From Thioclava arctica (GTDB taxonomy: Bacteria; Pseudomonadota; Alphaproteobacteria; Rhodobacterales; Rhodobacteraceae), in assembly GCF_040892615.1 (NCBI RefSeq), contig NZ_JBFRYC010000002.1, forward strand, positions 310,001 through 374,000: a stretch of 64,000 nt of DNA, written 5' to 3'. The notes under the pieces were generated by a model. That model worked only from the letters and a program-made list of their open reading frames with translations, ran no database searches and was not told the DNA's origin. Each line of letters begins with the position of its first letter. Positions within the stretch are counted from its first letter, which is position 1. A program made the position numbers and the translations under genes. This document shows positions 51,994 to 59,945 of the stretch, one piece after another.

Positions 51994-54900
51994 ATGGCAG
52001 ACAACCCGATTGTTATCGAAAATCAGAAACCCGGCACCGCGCGCGCGATCTGGGATGCGCCTGCAAGCAACCAGATCGAAGGGTTCGCGACCGATATCAG
52101 CGTCGATACGGGCGATGAAATCTCGTTCAAAATCAACGTGAACGCCGCTGACGGGGTCGATGTGCCCTATCATATCGAGATTTATCGCCTGGGCTATTAT
52201 GGCGGCGATGGCGCGACGCTGGTCACCACGATCAACGGCCTTGTCGGCAATGCACAACCCGACCCGATCACCGATGATCGCGGGCTGGTCGATGCCGGAA
52301 ATTGGAGCGAATCGGCCTCGTGGCTGACGCCAGAGACCGCCGTGTCGGGCGTCTATCTGGCCAAGCTAGTGCGCGACGATACCGGAGACACCAACCAGAT
52401 TCCGTTCATCCTGCGTGAGGATGATCTGCGTGCAGATGGCAGCCGCAGCGATATCGTGCTGCAGACCTCGGACACGACATGGCAGGCCTATAACGGCTGG
52501 GGCGGCAACAATGGCGAGGTCGCGGGCAATTTCTATGGCGGCTATGCGGACGCACCCCCGCCGCCCGAAGATGCCGGCCCGTTCGGGGCCGATCGCGCCT
52601 TTGCGCTCTCTTACAATCGCCCGATCATCACACGTGACGGTGGCGGCTATGCATCGGGTCCGCAGGACTATCTGTTTGGCGCCGATTACGCGGCGATCTA
52701 CTGGCTTGAAGAGAATGGCTATGATGTCAGCTATATCTCGGGGGTCGACACGGATCGGCTTGGCCCGAGCGCGTTGCTGGGGCATGAGGCCTATATCTCG
52801 GTCGGGCACGACGAATACTGGTCGGGCGATCAGCGCGACAATGTCGAGGCAGCACGCGATGCGGGGGTGAACCTGCTCTTCTGGGGCGGCAATGACGTTT
52901 ACTGGAAAACCCGCTACGAGCCCAGCATCGACGGCACGGACACCGATTACCGCACGCTGATCACCTATAAGGAAACCTGGGCGAATTATTCGCTTGCGGC
53001 GGGTCCGGATGACTACGCCAATATCGACCCCTCCAACGAGTGGACGGGAACTTGGCGCGATCTGCGCTTTGTTGATGCGGTGGATGCGCAGGGCAACCCC
53101 ACAGCCGAGGGCGCGATCCCTGAAAACGCGCTGACGGGCCAGTTGTTCATCGGCGATGGCGGCGTGTCTGATGTGGGTCTTGATGTGCCGCAGGAATTGT
53201 CCGGGCTTCGGCTGTGGCGCGATACCTCGGTTGCAGGGGTAGGCGCGCAAGACCTTTCGCCTGCGATTATCGGCTATGAATGGAACACCGTGCCCGCAGA
53301 TGAATATCGCCCCGCCGGGCTGATCTTGCTGTCGAGCACCGAGGTGGCGTGGGATGAAATCCTTGTCGATCAGGGCAGCCGGACGGCTCCGGGCACTGGC
53401 ACGCACAGCTTGTCGCTGTATCGCGCGCCAAGCGGAGCGCTGGTCTTTGGCGCAGGCACCGTATTCTGGACCTGGGGTCTGAGCGACGAGCATGACTCCT
53501 CGCCCTATGGCGGCAATATCGAAAACGCCGCACTGCAGCAATTCACCGTCAACCTGTTTGCCGATATGGGCATCCAGCCAGGTGTGTCCGATCTGGTGCT
53601 CGCCTCGCAAGGTTTGGTGCGCGCAACGGCCTCGACCGACACGGTGGCGGCCACGGCCACGCTTGACGATCTGCCCAATGAGGTCGTTGCCCTCTCGCCC
53701 TACCTCATCACCGGCACGGCGACCGATGACGACGGCAATCCGCTGACCGATGACGGGCAAGTCGCGATGGTCGAAGTCTCGTTTGACAACGGCGTGACGT
53801 GGCGACCCGCCTCGGGGTTCAGCACGTGGAGCTATGAATGGACGCCCCAGCAAGAGGGCAGTTTCCAGATCGTGGCGCGCGCGATTGATGACAGCTTGAA
53901 CATCCCCTCATCGGTCGGGTTGGCCTCGGATGTGGTCACGGTGACCCCGGCCCCCTTGCCCGAGACGTTCTCGTTGTTTGAGGGCGCGCCGATCACCCCG
54001 CAGGCGCAGAACGATGGCGCGTCACTGGAACTTGGCATGCGCTTTGCGCCAAGCCAAAGCGGGATCATCACCGAGCTGCATTATTTCCGCGCCCTCAGCG
54101 ATTCCGATGATACCGACCTGCGCGATGGCCATTTGTGGGACGCGAATGGCAACCTGCTGGCGACCGTAAGCTTCACCTCGGTGCCCGGCCAAAGCGGTTG
54201 GCAAACGGCCGCGCTGTCAGCCCCCGTCACCGTGATCGCGGGCACGACCTATACCGCCTCCTATCACACCGAAAATTTCTATGTCGGAACGGCAGGGTTC
54301 TTTACCACCAATTTCAGCGATCCCTATGATCTGTTGACCGCGCCCTCTGGCTCGAACGGTGTCTATGCCTATAGCGCCACGCCCGTTGTGCCCGAAGGGT
54401 CCTATGAGGCGACGAATTACTGGGTCGATGTGACCTATCAGGTCGGCGTTCCGGGCAATGCGGCCCCGGTATTCACCTCTGATAGCGGGTTCAACATGAT
54501 CGAGAACCAGATCCTTGCCGCGATCTTGGGCGCAGACGATCCCGATGATGATCCGCTGACGTTCTCGATAGCGGGCGGAGCCGATGCGGCCCTGTTCTCG
54601 ATTGGCTCAAGCAACGGCGCGCTGTCTTTCCTGACAGCCCCCGATTTTGAGGCCCCGGGCGATGTGGGCGGGGACAATGTCTATGACCTGCTGGTCAGCG
54701 TCACCGATGGCATCACGGACCCGGTCATCCAAGCCATCCAGATTGCGGTGGGCGATCAAGTCAACGAAACGCCATCATCCAATCTGTATTCCCTGTTCAA
54801 CGAGGGGGTGGTGTCGGCCACTACGATCAACGATTCCTCAACGGTCGAACTGGGGATGCGGTTCACCCCGACCCAGACCGGCACGATCACCGAATTGCGC

Positions 54901-56151
54901 TATTTCCGCTCGGTTGGGGATTCCAACGATACCGACCTGCGCGACGGGCATCTGTGGGACGCGAATGGCAATCTGTTGGCCAGCGTGCAATTTGACTCCG
55001 CCCCCGGAGACAGCGGCTGGCAAACAGTGGCCCTGTCCTCTCCCATCCTTGTGAGCGCGGGGCAGACCTATACCGCCTCGTATCGCACGGCGGATAACTA
55101 TGTGGCATCGCAGGGCTATTTCACCACCGATGTGACCGATGCGTCTGGCAATCTGACCGCGCCCGGAGTGGTCAATGGCGTTTATGCCTATGGCAGCGCG
55201 CTCAGCGTGCCAACGGCAAGCTATAACTCAAGCAATTATTGGGTGGATGTCGGGTTTGATCTGAACGTCCCGGCCAATGAGGCGCCTGTCATCACCTCGC
55301 AAGCGGCCTTTGATGCGGCGGAAAACCAGACCAGTGCCGGGGTAATCACCGCGACAGATCTTGATGGCAATACGCTGAGCTTTGCGATTGCGGGGGGAGC
55401 GGATGCGGCGCGCTTTGGTATCGACGCGCAAAGCGGTGCGCTCAGCTTCCTGTCCAAGCCCAATTTCGAACTTCCCTCCGATGCCGGGGCCGACAATATC
55501 TATGATGTGACCGTCAGCGTGTCTGACGGGATCGCGCCTGCCGTGACGCAAGCGGTGCAGGTCACTGTGACCGATGTCGAACCCGAAACCGCCCCGACAT
55601 TCGCAACCCTCTTTGAGGCAAGCGACGCCCCCGCCGCGACGATCACAAGCGAGGCAACCGATTACGAGCTGGGGGTGAAATTCACCGCCAATTCAGCGGG
55701 CGAAGTGACCGAGCTGCGCTATTTCCGAGGCGCAGCAGATGCGGGCGACACCGATCTGCGCACGCTCAATCTTTGGGATAACAACGGGGTCAATCTGGGC
55801 TCTGTCACGGTGCAATCCGATCCGGGTGACTCGGGCTGGCAGGTCGGCGCGCTGGCGACGCCCATCGCCTTGACGCCGGGGGCCAGCTATGTGGCGTCTT
55901 ACGGCACGACGCAGAACTATGTCGCGACCAACAACTATTTCGACACGGGCCATGACGGGACCGATGGGCTTCTCAGCGCTCCGGGCGGAAGCAACGGGGT
56001 GTTTGCAGCCAATACCACCGGGATCTTCCCGACCCAAAGCTGGGCGTCGTCGAATTACTGGGTGGACGTCGGGTTCACACCGGATTTGCCCGAGGATGAG
56101 TTCATCTTTGCCCTCGATCCGGCCCCGGCTTCGGGTGACTTCCTGTTCTAA
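51994..56151 (+). CDS. Giant secreted protein: DMFase-beta-like domain, cadherin-like domains, three DUF4082
   Basis: This 1385-residue protein has no signal peptide. Residues 1-530 resemble the N,N-dimethylformamidase beta-subunit family (EIYRLGYYGGDGATLV, QTSDTTWQAYNGWGGNNG, ISVGHDEYWSGDQRDNVEAA, LLFWGGNDVYWKTRYE). A bacterial Ig-like domain (about 560-650) is followed by DUF4082 (658-816), cadherin-like (823-921), DUF4082 (929-1089), cadherin-like (1096-1193) and DUF4082 (1202-1362). The tail is PEDEFIFALDPAPASGDFLF. ATG 51994 with GGGCG upstream is preferred to GTG 51886. Lack of a signal peptide and the hydrophobic C-terminus suggest type I secretion. Enzymatic activity of the N-terminal part in such proteins is not established. 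Confidence 0.85.
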   Translation: MADNPIVIENQKPGTARAIWDAPASNQIEGFATDISVDTGDEISFKINVNAADGVDVPYHIEIYRLGYYGGDGATLVTTINGLVGNAQPDPITDDRGLVDAGNWSESASWLTPETAVSGVYLAKLVRDDTGDTNQIPFILREDDLRADGSRSDIVLQTSDTTWQAYNGWGGNNGEVAGNFYGGYADAPPPPEDAGPFGADRAFALSYNRPIITRDGGGYASGPQDYLFGADYAAIYWLEENGYDVSYISGVDTDRLGPSALLGHEAYISVGHDEYWSGDQRDNVEAARDAGVNLLFWGGNDVYWKTRYEPSIDGTDTDYRTLITYKETWANYSLAAGPDDYANIDPSNEWTGTWRDLRFVDAVDAQGNPTAEGAIPENALTGQLFIGDGGVSDVGLDVPQELSGLRLWRDTSVAGVGAQDLSPAIIGYEWNTVPADEYRPAGLILLSSTEVAWDEILVDQGSRTAPGTGTHSLSLYRAPSGALVFGAGTVFWTWGLSDEHDSSPYGGNIENAALQQFTVNLFADMGIQPGVSDLVLASQGLVRATASTDTVAATATLDDLPNEVVALSPYLITGTATDDDGNPLTDDGQVAMVEVSFDNGVTWRPASGFSTWSYEWTPQQEGSFQIVARAIDDSLNIPSSVGLASDVVTVTPAPLPETFSLFEGAPITPQAQNDGASLELGMRFAPSQSGIITELHYFRALSDSDDTDLRDGHLWDANGNLLATVSFTSVPGQSGWQTAALSAPVTVIAGTTYTASYHTENFYVGTAGFFTTNFSDPYDLLTAPSGSNGVYAYSATPVVPEGSYEATNYWVDVTYQVGVPGNAAPVFTSDSGFNMIENQILAAILGADDPDDDPLTFSIAGGADAALFSIGSSNGALSFLTAPDFEAPGDVGGDNVYDLLVSVTDGITDPVIQAIQIAVGDQVNETPSSNLYSLFNEGVVSATTINDSSTVELGMRFTPTQTGTITELRYFRSVGDSNDTDLRDGHLWDANGNLLASVQFDSAPGDSGWQTVALSSPILVSAGQTYTASYRTADNYVASQGYFTTDVTDASGNLTAPGVVNGVYAYGSALSVPTASYNSSNYWVDVGFDLNVPANEAPVITSQAAFDAAENQTSAGVITATDLDGNTLSFAIAGGADAARFGIDAQSGALSFLSKPNFELPSDAGADNIYDVTVSVSDGIAPAVTQAVQVTVTDVEPETAPTFATLFEASDAPAATITSEATDYELGVKFTANSAGEVTELRYFRGAADAGDTDLRTLNLWDNNGVNLGSVTVQSDPGDSGWQVGALATPIALTPGASYVASYGTTQNYVATNNYFDTGHDGTDGLLSAPGGSNGVFAANTTGIFPTQSWASSNYWVDVGFTPDLPEDEFIFALDPAPASGDFLF

Positions 56152-56161
56152 ACAACACAGC

Positions 56162-56187
56162 GCCGCAGTCCGATGCGTGACTGCGGC
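56162..56187. terminator. Bidirectional hairpin between second large gene and crp-type gene
   Basis: The perfect 8-base arms GCCGCAGT (56162-56169) and ACTGCGGC (56180-56187) can be extended by ACAG/CTGT with one bulged base. It lies between two converging stops. There is no long T-run. Confidence 0.55.
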
Positions 56188-56199
56188 CTGTGGGCATGG

Positions 56200-56928
56200 C
56201 TAGAACACCGTCTTGGCCCTGAGATAGCCCGGATCGAACCCGGCCAGCTTGCTGAGCTGGTCGTAATCGTCGATGAACACCTCGCCCTTGCGAAAGGTCA
56301 AAAGCCCGTCTTCACGCAGCTCGCGCAGGACGCGGTTGATGTGGATCGCGCTAAGCCCCAGCGCATCGGCCATGTGATATTGCGTCAGCGGGCAGGCGTA
56401 ATTGTCTTTGCGCCCCTGCCCGGCCTCCTCCAGCCGCGCGCCCAATTCCAAGAAGAAATGCGCAGTGCGTTCGGGCGCACCTCGCCGCCCGATACTGACC
56501 AGATGCTCGACCGTAATCGCTTGATCGCGTGCAATTCCCGCTAGGATGGCCGACATCAAACGCGGCACTTTTGTGCCCGCGCCCAGCAACTCGCCAATCT
56601 GGAACTCGGTGACCTCGACATCCGTAAGCGGCTCGATGAACAGATCCGACATTGGTGACAGCAACCCGCGCAGGCCCAGAAAATCCCCCGCCACGCGAAA
56701 ATCCACGATCTGGCGCGACCCGTCATGCAGCAAAATATACGAAAACGCCCAGCCCCGCGTCAGGATAAACGCCGCGCTATTGGCCTGCCCTTGCTGGGAC
56801 AGCCCCTGATCCGTGCTCAGCATCAACTTGCGTTGCGCCACCCCCGCCAGCGTTTCAATTTCGGCTGCGGTCAGAGCCATAAACTTGCTCAGTTTTTGCG
56901 TCAGAGCATTGGAATGCATTTGGTCCAT
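56200..56928 (-). CDS. Crp/Fnr-family transcriptional regulator
   Basis: This 242-residue protein has an N-terminal cyclic-nucleotide-like beta-roll (about 20-130; GQANSAAFILTRGWAFSYIL, GSRQIVDFRVAGDFLGLRGL) and a C-terminal winged helix (NYACPLTQYHMADALGLSAI, HINRVLRELREDGLLTFRKG). The cysteine pattern of oxygen-sensing Fnr is absent, so it is not a classical iron-sulfur Fnr. The type is common in alphaproteobacteria (FixK-like, often with unknown ligand). It is a single gene converging on the second large secreted-protein gene; no target site could be assigned. Confidence 0.88.
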   Translation of the reverse strand: MDQMHSNALTQKLSKFMALTAAEIETLAGVAQRKLMLSTDQGLSQQGQANSAAFILTRGWAFSYILLHDGSRQIVDFRVAGDFLGLRGLLSPMSDLFIEPLTDVEVTEFQIGELLGAGTKVPRLMSAILAGIARDQAITVEHLVSIGRRGAPERTAHFFLELGARLEEAGQGRKDNYACPLTQYHMADALGLSAIHINRVLRELREDGLLTFRKGEVFIDDYDQLSKLAGFDPGYLRAKTVF

Positions 56929-57084
56929 TTGAGCGGGCTCACCGAAATACTCTGTTGCGAGAACAATCCCTTAATCTGACACAGAGCGGACAACATAAGC
57001 CAGTTAATCATTTGGCCAGCTTTGCCCAAAATATAGGAAAAACCGCATTCGCCGCCCGCCCCGACTGCAACAAGGCGGGGTTGA

Positions 57085-57861
57085 CTAGGTTCCAGACCAG
57101 TTTGGCGGGCGCTTTTCAAAGAACGCAGCGATCCCCTCGGCCACGTCCTGGCTGCGCGACAACGCCTGCAGCGAGCGGTCATTGGCCTGCCAAAGAGAGG
57201 CCTCTTCACTGCGAAACATCTGATCTGAAAGCGCAAGGCTTTCGGTGATGCTTTGCGGCGCGTTTTGCGCGATCTCGCGTGCCAATCCCAGTGCGGTTTC
57301 AACCAAGTCTTGCGCGGCCACCACTTGGTTGATCAGCCCCCAGCGCAGCATTTCAGAGGCCGGATAGGTCTTGCCCGTTAGCAGCAACTCATTGGCCAGC
57401 ACGCGCGGGATGCGCTGCGCGAGCCGGATCGCCCCGCCCCCGCCTGCAATCAGCCCCAGCTTCACCTCGGGCAGACCAAACACCGCCTCTTGCGTGGCCA
57501 CAACCAGATCGCAGGCCAGCATAATCTCAAACCCGCCCGCAAGGGCCGCGCCATGCACAGCGGCGATCACCGGCTTGCGCCGTTCACGCGCCACGAACCC
57601 GGCAAAGCGATGCGGGCCATTCAGGATCGCATCGGCCTCACCCTTGGTGAAACTTTTCAGATCCATCCCGGCGCAAAATACCGGTCCTGCGCCGCTAAGG
57701 ACCGTGACGCGCACGTCCGGGTCCGCTTCGATACGGTCGAACGTGGCGCGCAGGGCGGTGACCATTTCGGGGTTGATCGCATTGCGCTGCTCGGGGCGGT
57801 TGAGCACGACCGAGGCCACCCCGCCCGACACCTCGACACGCACCAAATCACTGCTGATCAT
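57085..57861 (-). CDS. Enoyl-CoA hydratase/isomerase family protein
   Basis: This 258-residue crotonase-fold enzyme has VVLNRPEQRNAINPEM, FCAGMDLKSFTKGEA, the oxyanion-hole HGAALAGGFEIMLACDLVVA and FGLPEVKLGLIAGGGGAIRL with a Glu at the first catalytic position and Gly at the second. The C-terminus FFEKRPPNWSGT is typical. Loss of the second catalytic Glu leaves hydratase or isomerase activity open. It overlaps the acyl-CoA synthetase gene upstream by 14 bases, so the pair probably acts on one carboxylic acid after CoA activation. Confidence 0.88.
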   Translation of the reverse strand: MISSDLVRVEVSGGVASVVLNRPEQRNAINPEMVTALRATFDRIEADPDVRVTVLSGAGPVFCAGMDLKSFTKGEADAILNGPHRFAGFVARERRKPVIAAVHGAALAGGFEIMLACDLVVATQEAVFGLPEVKLGLIAGGGGAIRLAQRIPRVLANELLLTGKTYPASEMLRWGLINQVVAAQDLVETALGLAREIAQNAPQSITESLALSDQMFRSEEASLWQANDRSLQALSRSQDVAEGIAAFFEKRPPNWSGT

Positions 57862-59500
57862 TGTCTGCCTCCTCCTGCGCCAAAGCGCGCAATTGCGCGC
57901 GGATAATCTTGCCCGTCGTGGTGGCGGGCATCACCTCGATGAACCGAACAACGCGCGGAAATTCATAGGCGGCAAGCTTGTCTTTCACATGCAGCGCAAT
58001 TTCATCTGCCAGCTCCGGGCTTGGCGTAAAGCCTTGGGAAAGCTGGATATAGGCGGCCACGATTGACCCGCGCACCGGGTCGGGCTTACCCACGACCCCG
58101 GCCAGATGCACCGCGGGATGCGTTAGCAGACAATCCTCAATCTCGGCGGGGCCGATGCGATAGCCCGACGAGCCGATCACATCGTCATCGCGCCCGATAA
58201 AGGCGATCCGCCCCGAGGGCGTCACCCGCCCCTTATCCCCCGTCAGCAGCCATCTCTGATCGCCCACGCTCAGGAATTTCGCCGCTGTGGCCTCGGGGTT
58301 GTTCCAATAGCGCAGGAACATCACCGGATCGGGGGCAAGCACGGCGATAGCACCCTCAGCCCCCGGCTCGGCCTGCGTGCCGGTTTCCTCGTCCAGAATG
58401 GCCAGCGTGTGACCGGGCACCGCAAAGCCCATCACGCCCGGCTCGGCGGGCTCAAGCGCGGCGCAAGACGACACGATCATGTTGCATTCGGTCTGGCCGT
58501 AGAACTCGTTGATCGTGCAGCCAAACACCCGCTGCCCCCAGGCGATCAGCTCTTTGCCCAAGGTCTCGCCGCCGCTGGCAACCGAGCGCAGATCAAGGCG
58601 CTGCGTCTCAGCTTCGGGCCAAAGCCGCATCATCTTAAGCGCGGTGGGTGGCAAAAACGCATTGCGGATTTTCTGGGCACGCATCAGATCAAACGCCGCC
58701 TGCGCACTGAATTTGCGAAACCGGCAGGCGACAACGGTAACCCCGTGATGCAGCGCGGGCATCATCACATCCAGCAAGCCGCCGATCCACGCCCAGTCGG
58801 CGGGCGTCCAGATGCGATCACCTGGTTGGGGAAAGAAATCATGGCTCATCTCGACACCGGGCAGATGCCCCAGCAACACCCGATGCGCATGCAGCGCGCC
58901 TTTGGGATTGCCCGTCGTGCCCGAGGTGTAAATCAGGATCGCCGGGTCTTCGGCCAGAGTTGGGGTAAACGCGAACTCAGCGCTTTGCGCAGCACAGATG
59001 GTTGCGAAATCAAGCACTGGCGCAGGCGCGGGATCGACGCAAATGACATGGCGCAGATCGGGCAGTTGGTCGCGTATCTGGGCGATCTTGGCGACCCCAT
59101 CGGCATTGGTGATCACCACGCTGGCCCCGGAATCGCGCAGCCGATGCAGCAGCGCATCGGGGCCAAACAGCGTGAACAGAGGCAGCGCGATACGCGCGGA
59201 TTTGGTGATCGCGATATGGGCCTGTGCGGTCTCGATGGATTGGGGCAGCAAGACGCCGATCCGGTCGCCCTTGGCGCTGATCTCGCCCAGCGCATTGGCC
59301 AAACGGTTCGAACTTTGGCGCAATGCCTCGAAACTGCACTGCCGGGTGGAGCCATCTTCGGCTACGTCGATGATCGCAATCGCTTCGGGGCGCTGCGCCG
59401 CATGGCGATCACAGATATCCACGCCGATATTATAATGCTGTGGGATGTCCCAAGCGAACTGATCGCGCGTCTGCGCATAAGTCGGCTGTTGTCCTAACAT
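57848..59500 (-). CDS. AMP-dependent acyl-CoA synthetase
   Basis: This 550-residue ANL-family ligase activates a carboxylic acid to its CoA thioester. The motifs are AILIYTSGTTGNPKGALHAHR (P-loop, about 185-205), NEFYGQTECNM, LTGDKGRVTPSGRIAFIGRD, DDVIGSSGYRIGPAEIED and the catalytic Lys in TTTGKIIRAQL. Substrate preference is likely medium-chain or branched acids but cannot be read. ATG 59500 has GGAGGGGAGGGCCG upstream. It is the first gene of a two-gene operon with the hydratase, and its promoter carries a perfect 20-bp palindrome. Confidence 0.92.
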   Translation of the reverse strand: MLGQQPTYAQTRDQFAWDIPQHYNIGVDICDRHAAQRPEAIAIIDVAEDGSTRQCSFEALRQSSNRLANALGEISAKGDRIGVLLPQSIETAQAHIAITKSARIALPLFTLFGPDALLHRLRDSGASVVITNADGVAKIAQIRDQLPDLRHVICVDPAPAPVLDFATICAAQSAEFAFTPTLAEDPAILIYTSGTTGNPKGALHAHRVLLGHLPGVEMSHDFFPQPGDRIWTPADWAWIGGLLDVMMPALHHGVTVVACRFRKFSAQAAFDLMRAQKIRNAFLPPTALKMMRLWPEAETQRLDLRSVASGGETLGKELIAWGQRVFGCTINEFYGQTECNMIVSSCAALEPAEPGVMGFAVPGHTLAILDEETGTQAEPGAEGAIAVLAPDPVMFLRYWNNPEATAAKFLSVGDQRWLLTGDKGRVTPSGRIAFIGRDDDVIGSSGYRIGPAEIEDCLLTHPAVHLAGVVGKPDPVRGSIVAAYIQLSQGFTPSPELADEIALHVKDKLAAYEFPRVVRFIEVMPATTTGKIIRAQLRALAQEEADNDQQ

Positions 59501-59518
59501 CGGCCCTCCCCTCCGAAT

Positions 59519-59538
59519 AATTGAACTTACGTTCAATT
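59519..59538. promoter_or_regulatory. Perfect 8-4-8 palindrome in the acyl-CoA synthetase promoter
   Basis: AATTGAAC-TTAC-GTTCAATT is a perfect inverted repeat 19 bases upstream of the start codon, between the synthetase and the DUF1850 gene. Its form fits a TetR-family operator responsive to acyl-CoA. No such regulator gene is in the window. Confidence 0.65.
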
Positions 59539-59576
59539 AAACGCTAGCGCCTGACGGAAGACCATTCAAGGCTTTG

Positions 59577-59945
59577 TCATCGCGCGTTACAGGGCGCGAC
59601 GCGAATAGGCGCTTCGCGCTGTGCCCCGATCACTGTGCAGCCCACCGAACACAGCGTCCAACCCGACACAGTCGCACCCGAGGCCGCCAGTTCGAGACTG
59701 GGCACCTCGGGGCCGGTCGTGCTCCAGACCCACCAGCCGTTTTCGAAATGCCCGCCCGGCCCCGGCTCCATCCCCGCACCCGAGCCCTTGACCGCCGCCC
59801 CGACCAGCCGCAGCGTTTGGTGATCGGTGAGCTGCCAATGCTCGCGCCAGCCCTCATGTTCGACCGAATGGGTCCATTCGAGACTGAACTGGCCCGAGGG
59901 CGCCAGCGCGATCATCATGGCACCGACCATCAAGCACGCGCTCAT
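59577..59945 (-). CDS. DUF1850 protein, partner of TAXI-type TRAP transporter
   Basis: This 122-residue exported protein has an N-terminal hydrophobic segment (SACLMVGAMMIALAPSGQ) followed by the DUF1850 pattern FSLEWTHSVEHEGWREHWQL, VGAAVKGSGAGMEPGPGGHF and a C-terminal half with two cysteines. DUF1850 proteins are regularly encoded next to fused TRAP permeases of the TAXI group and may assist them at the membrane; the molecular role is unknown. ATG 59945 overlaps the permease stop (ATGA). Confidence 0.85.
   Translation of the reverse strand: MSACLMVGAMMIALAPSGQFSLEWTHSVEHEGWREHWQLTDHQTLRLVGAAVKGSGAGMEPGPGGHFENGWWVWSTTGPEVPSLELAASGATVSGWTLCSVGCTVIGAQREAPIRVAPCNAR

Noticed and set aside
52366..53853. 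495-codon open frame antisense to the second giant gene
   Set aside because: The frame mirrors the coding strand and its Arg/Ile-rich composition has no recognisable domain.
48826..56151. RTX-type calcium-binding nonapeptide repeats in the giant proteins
   Set aside because: Looked for GGxGxDxxx repeats and found none; DUF4082 and cadherin-like repeats explain the periodicity.
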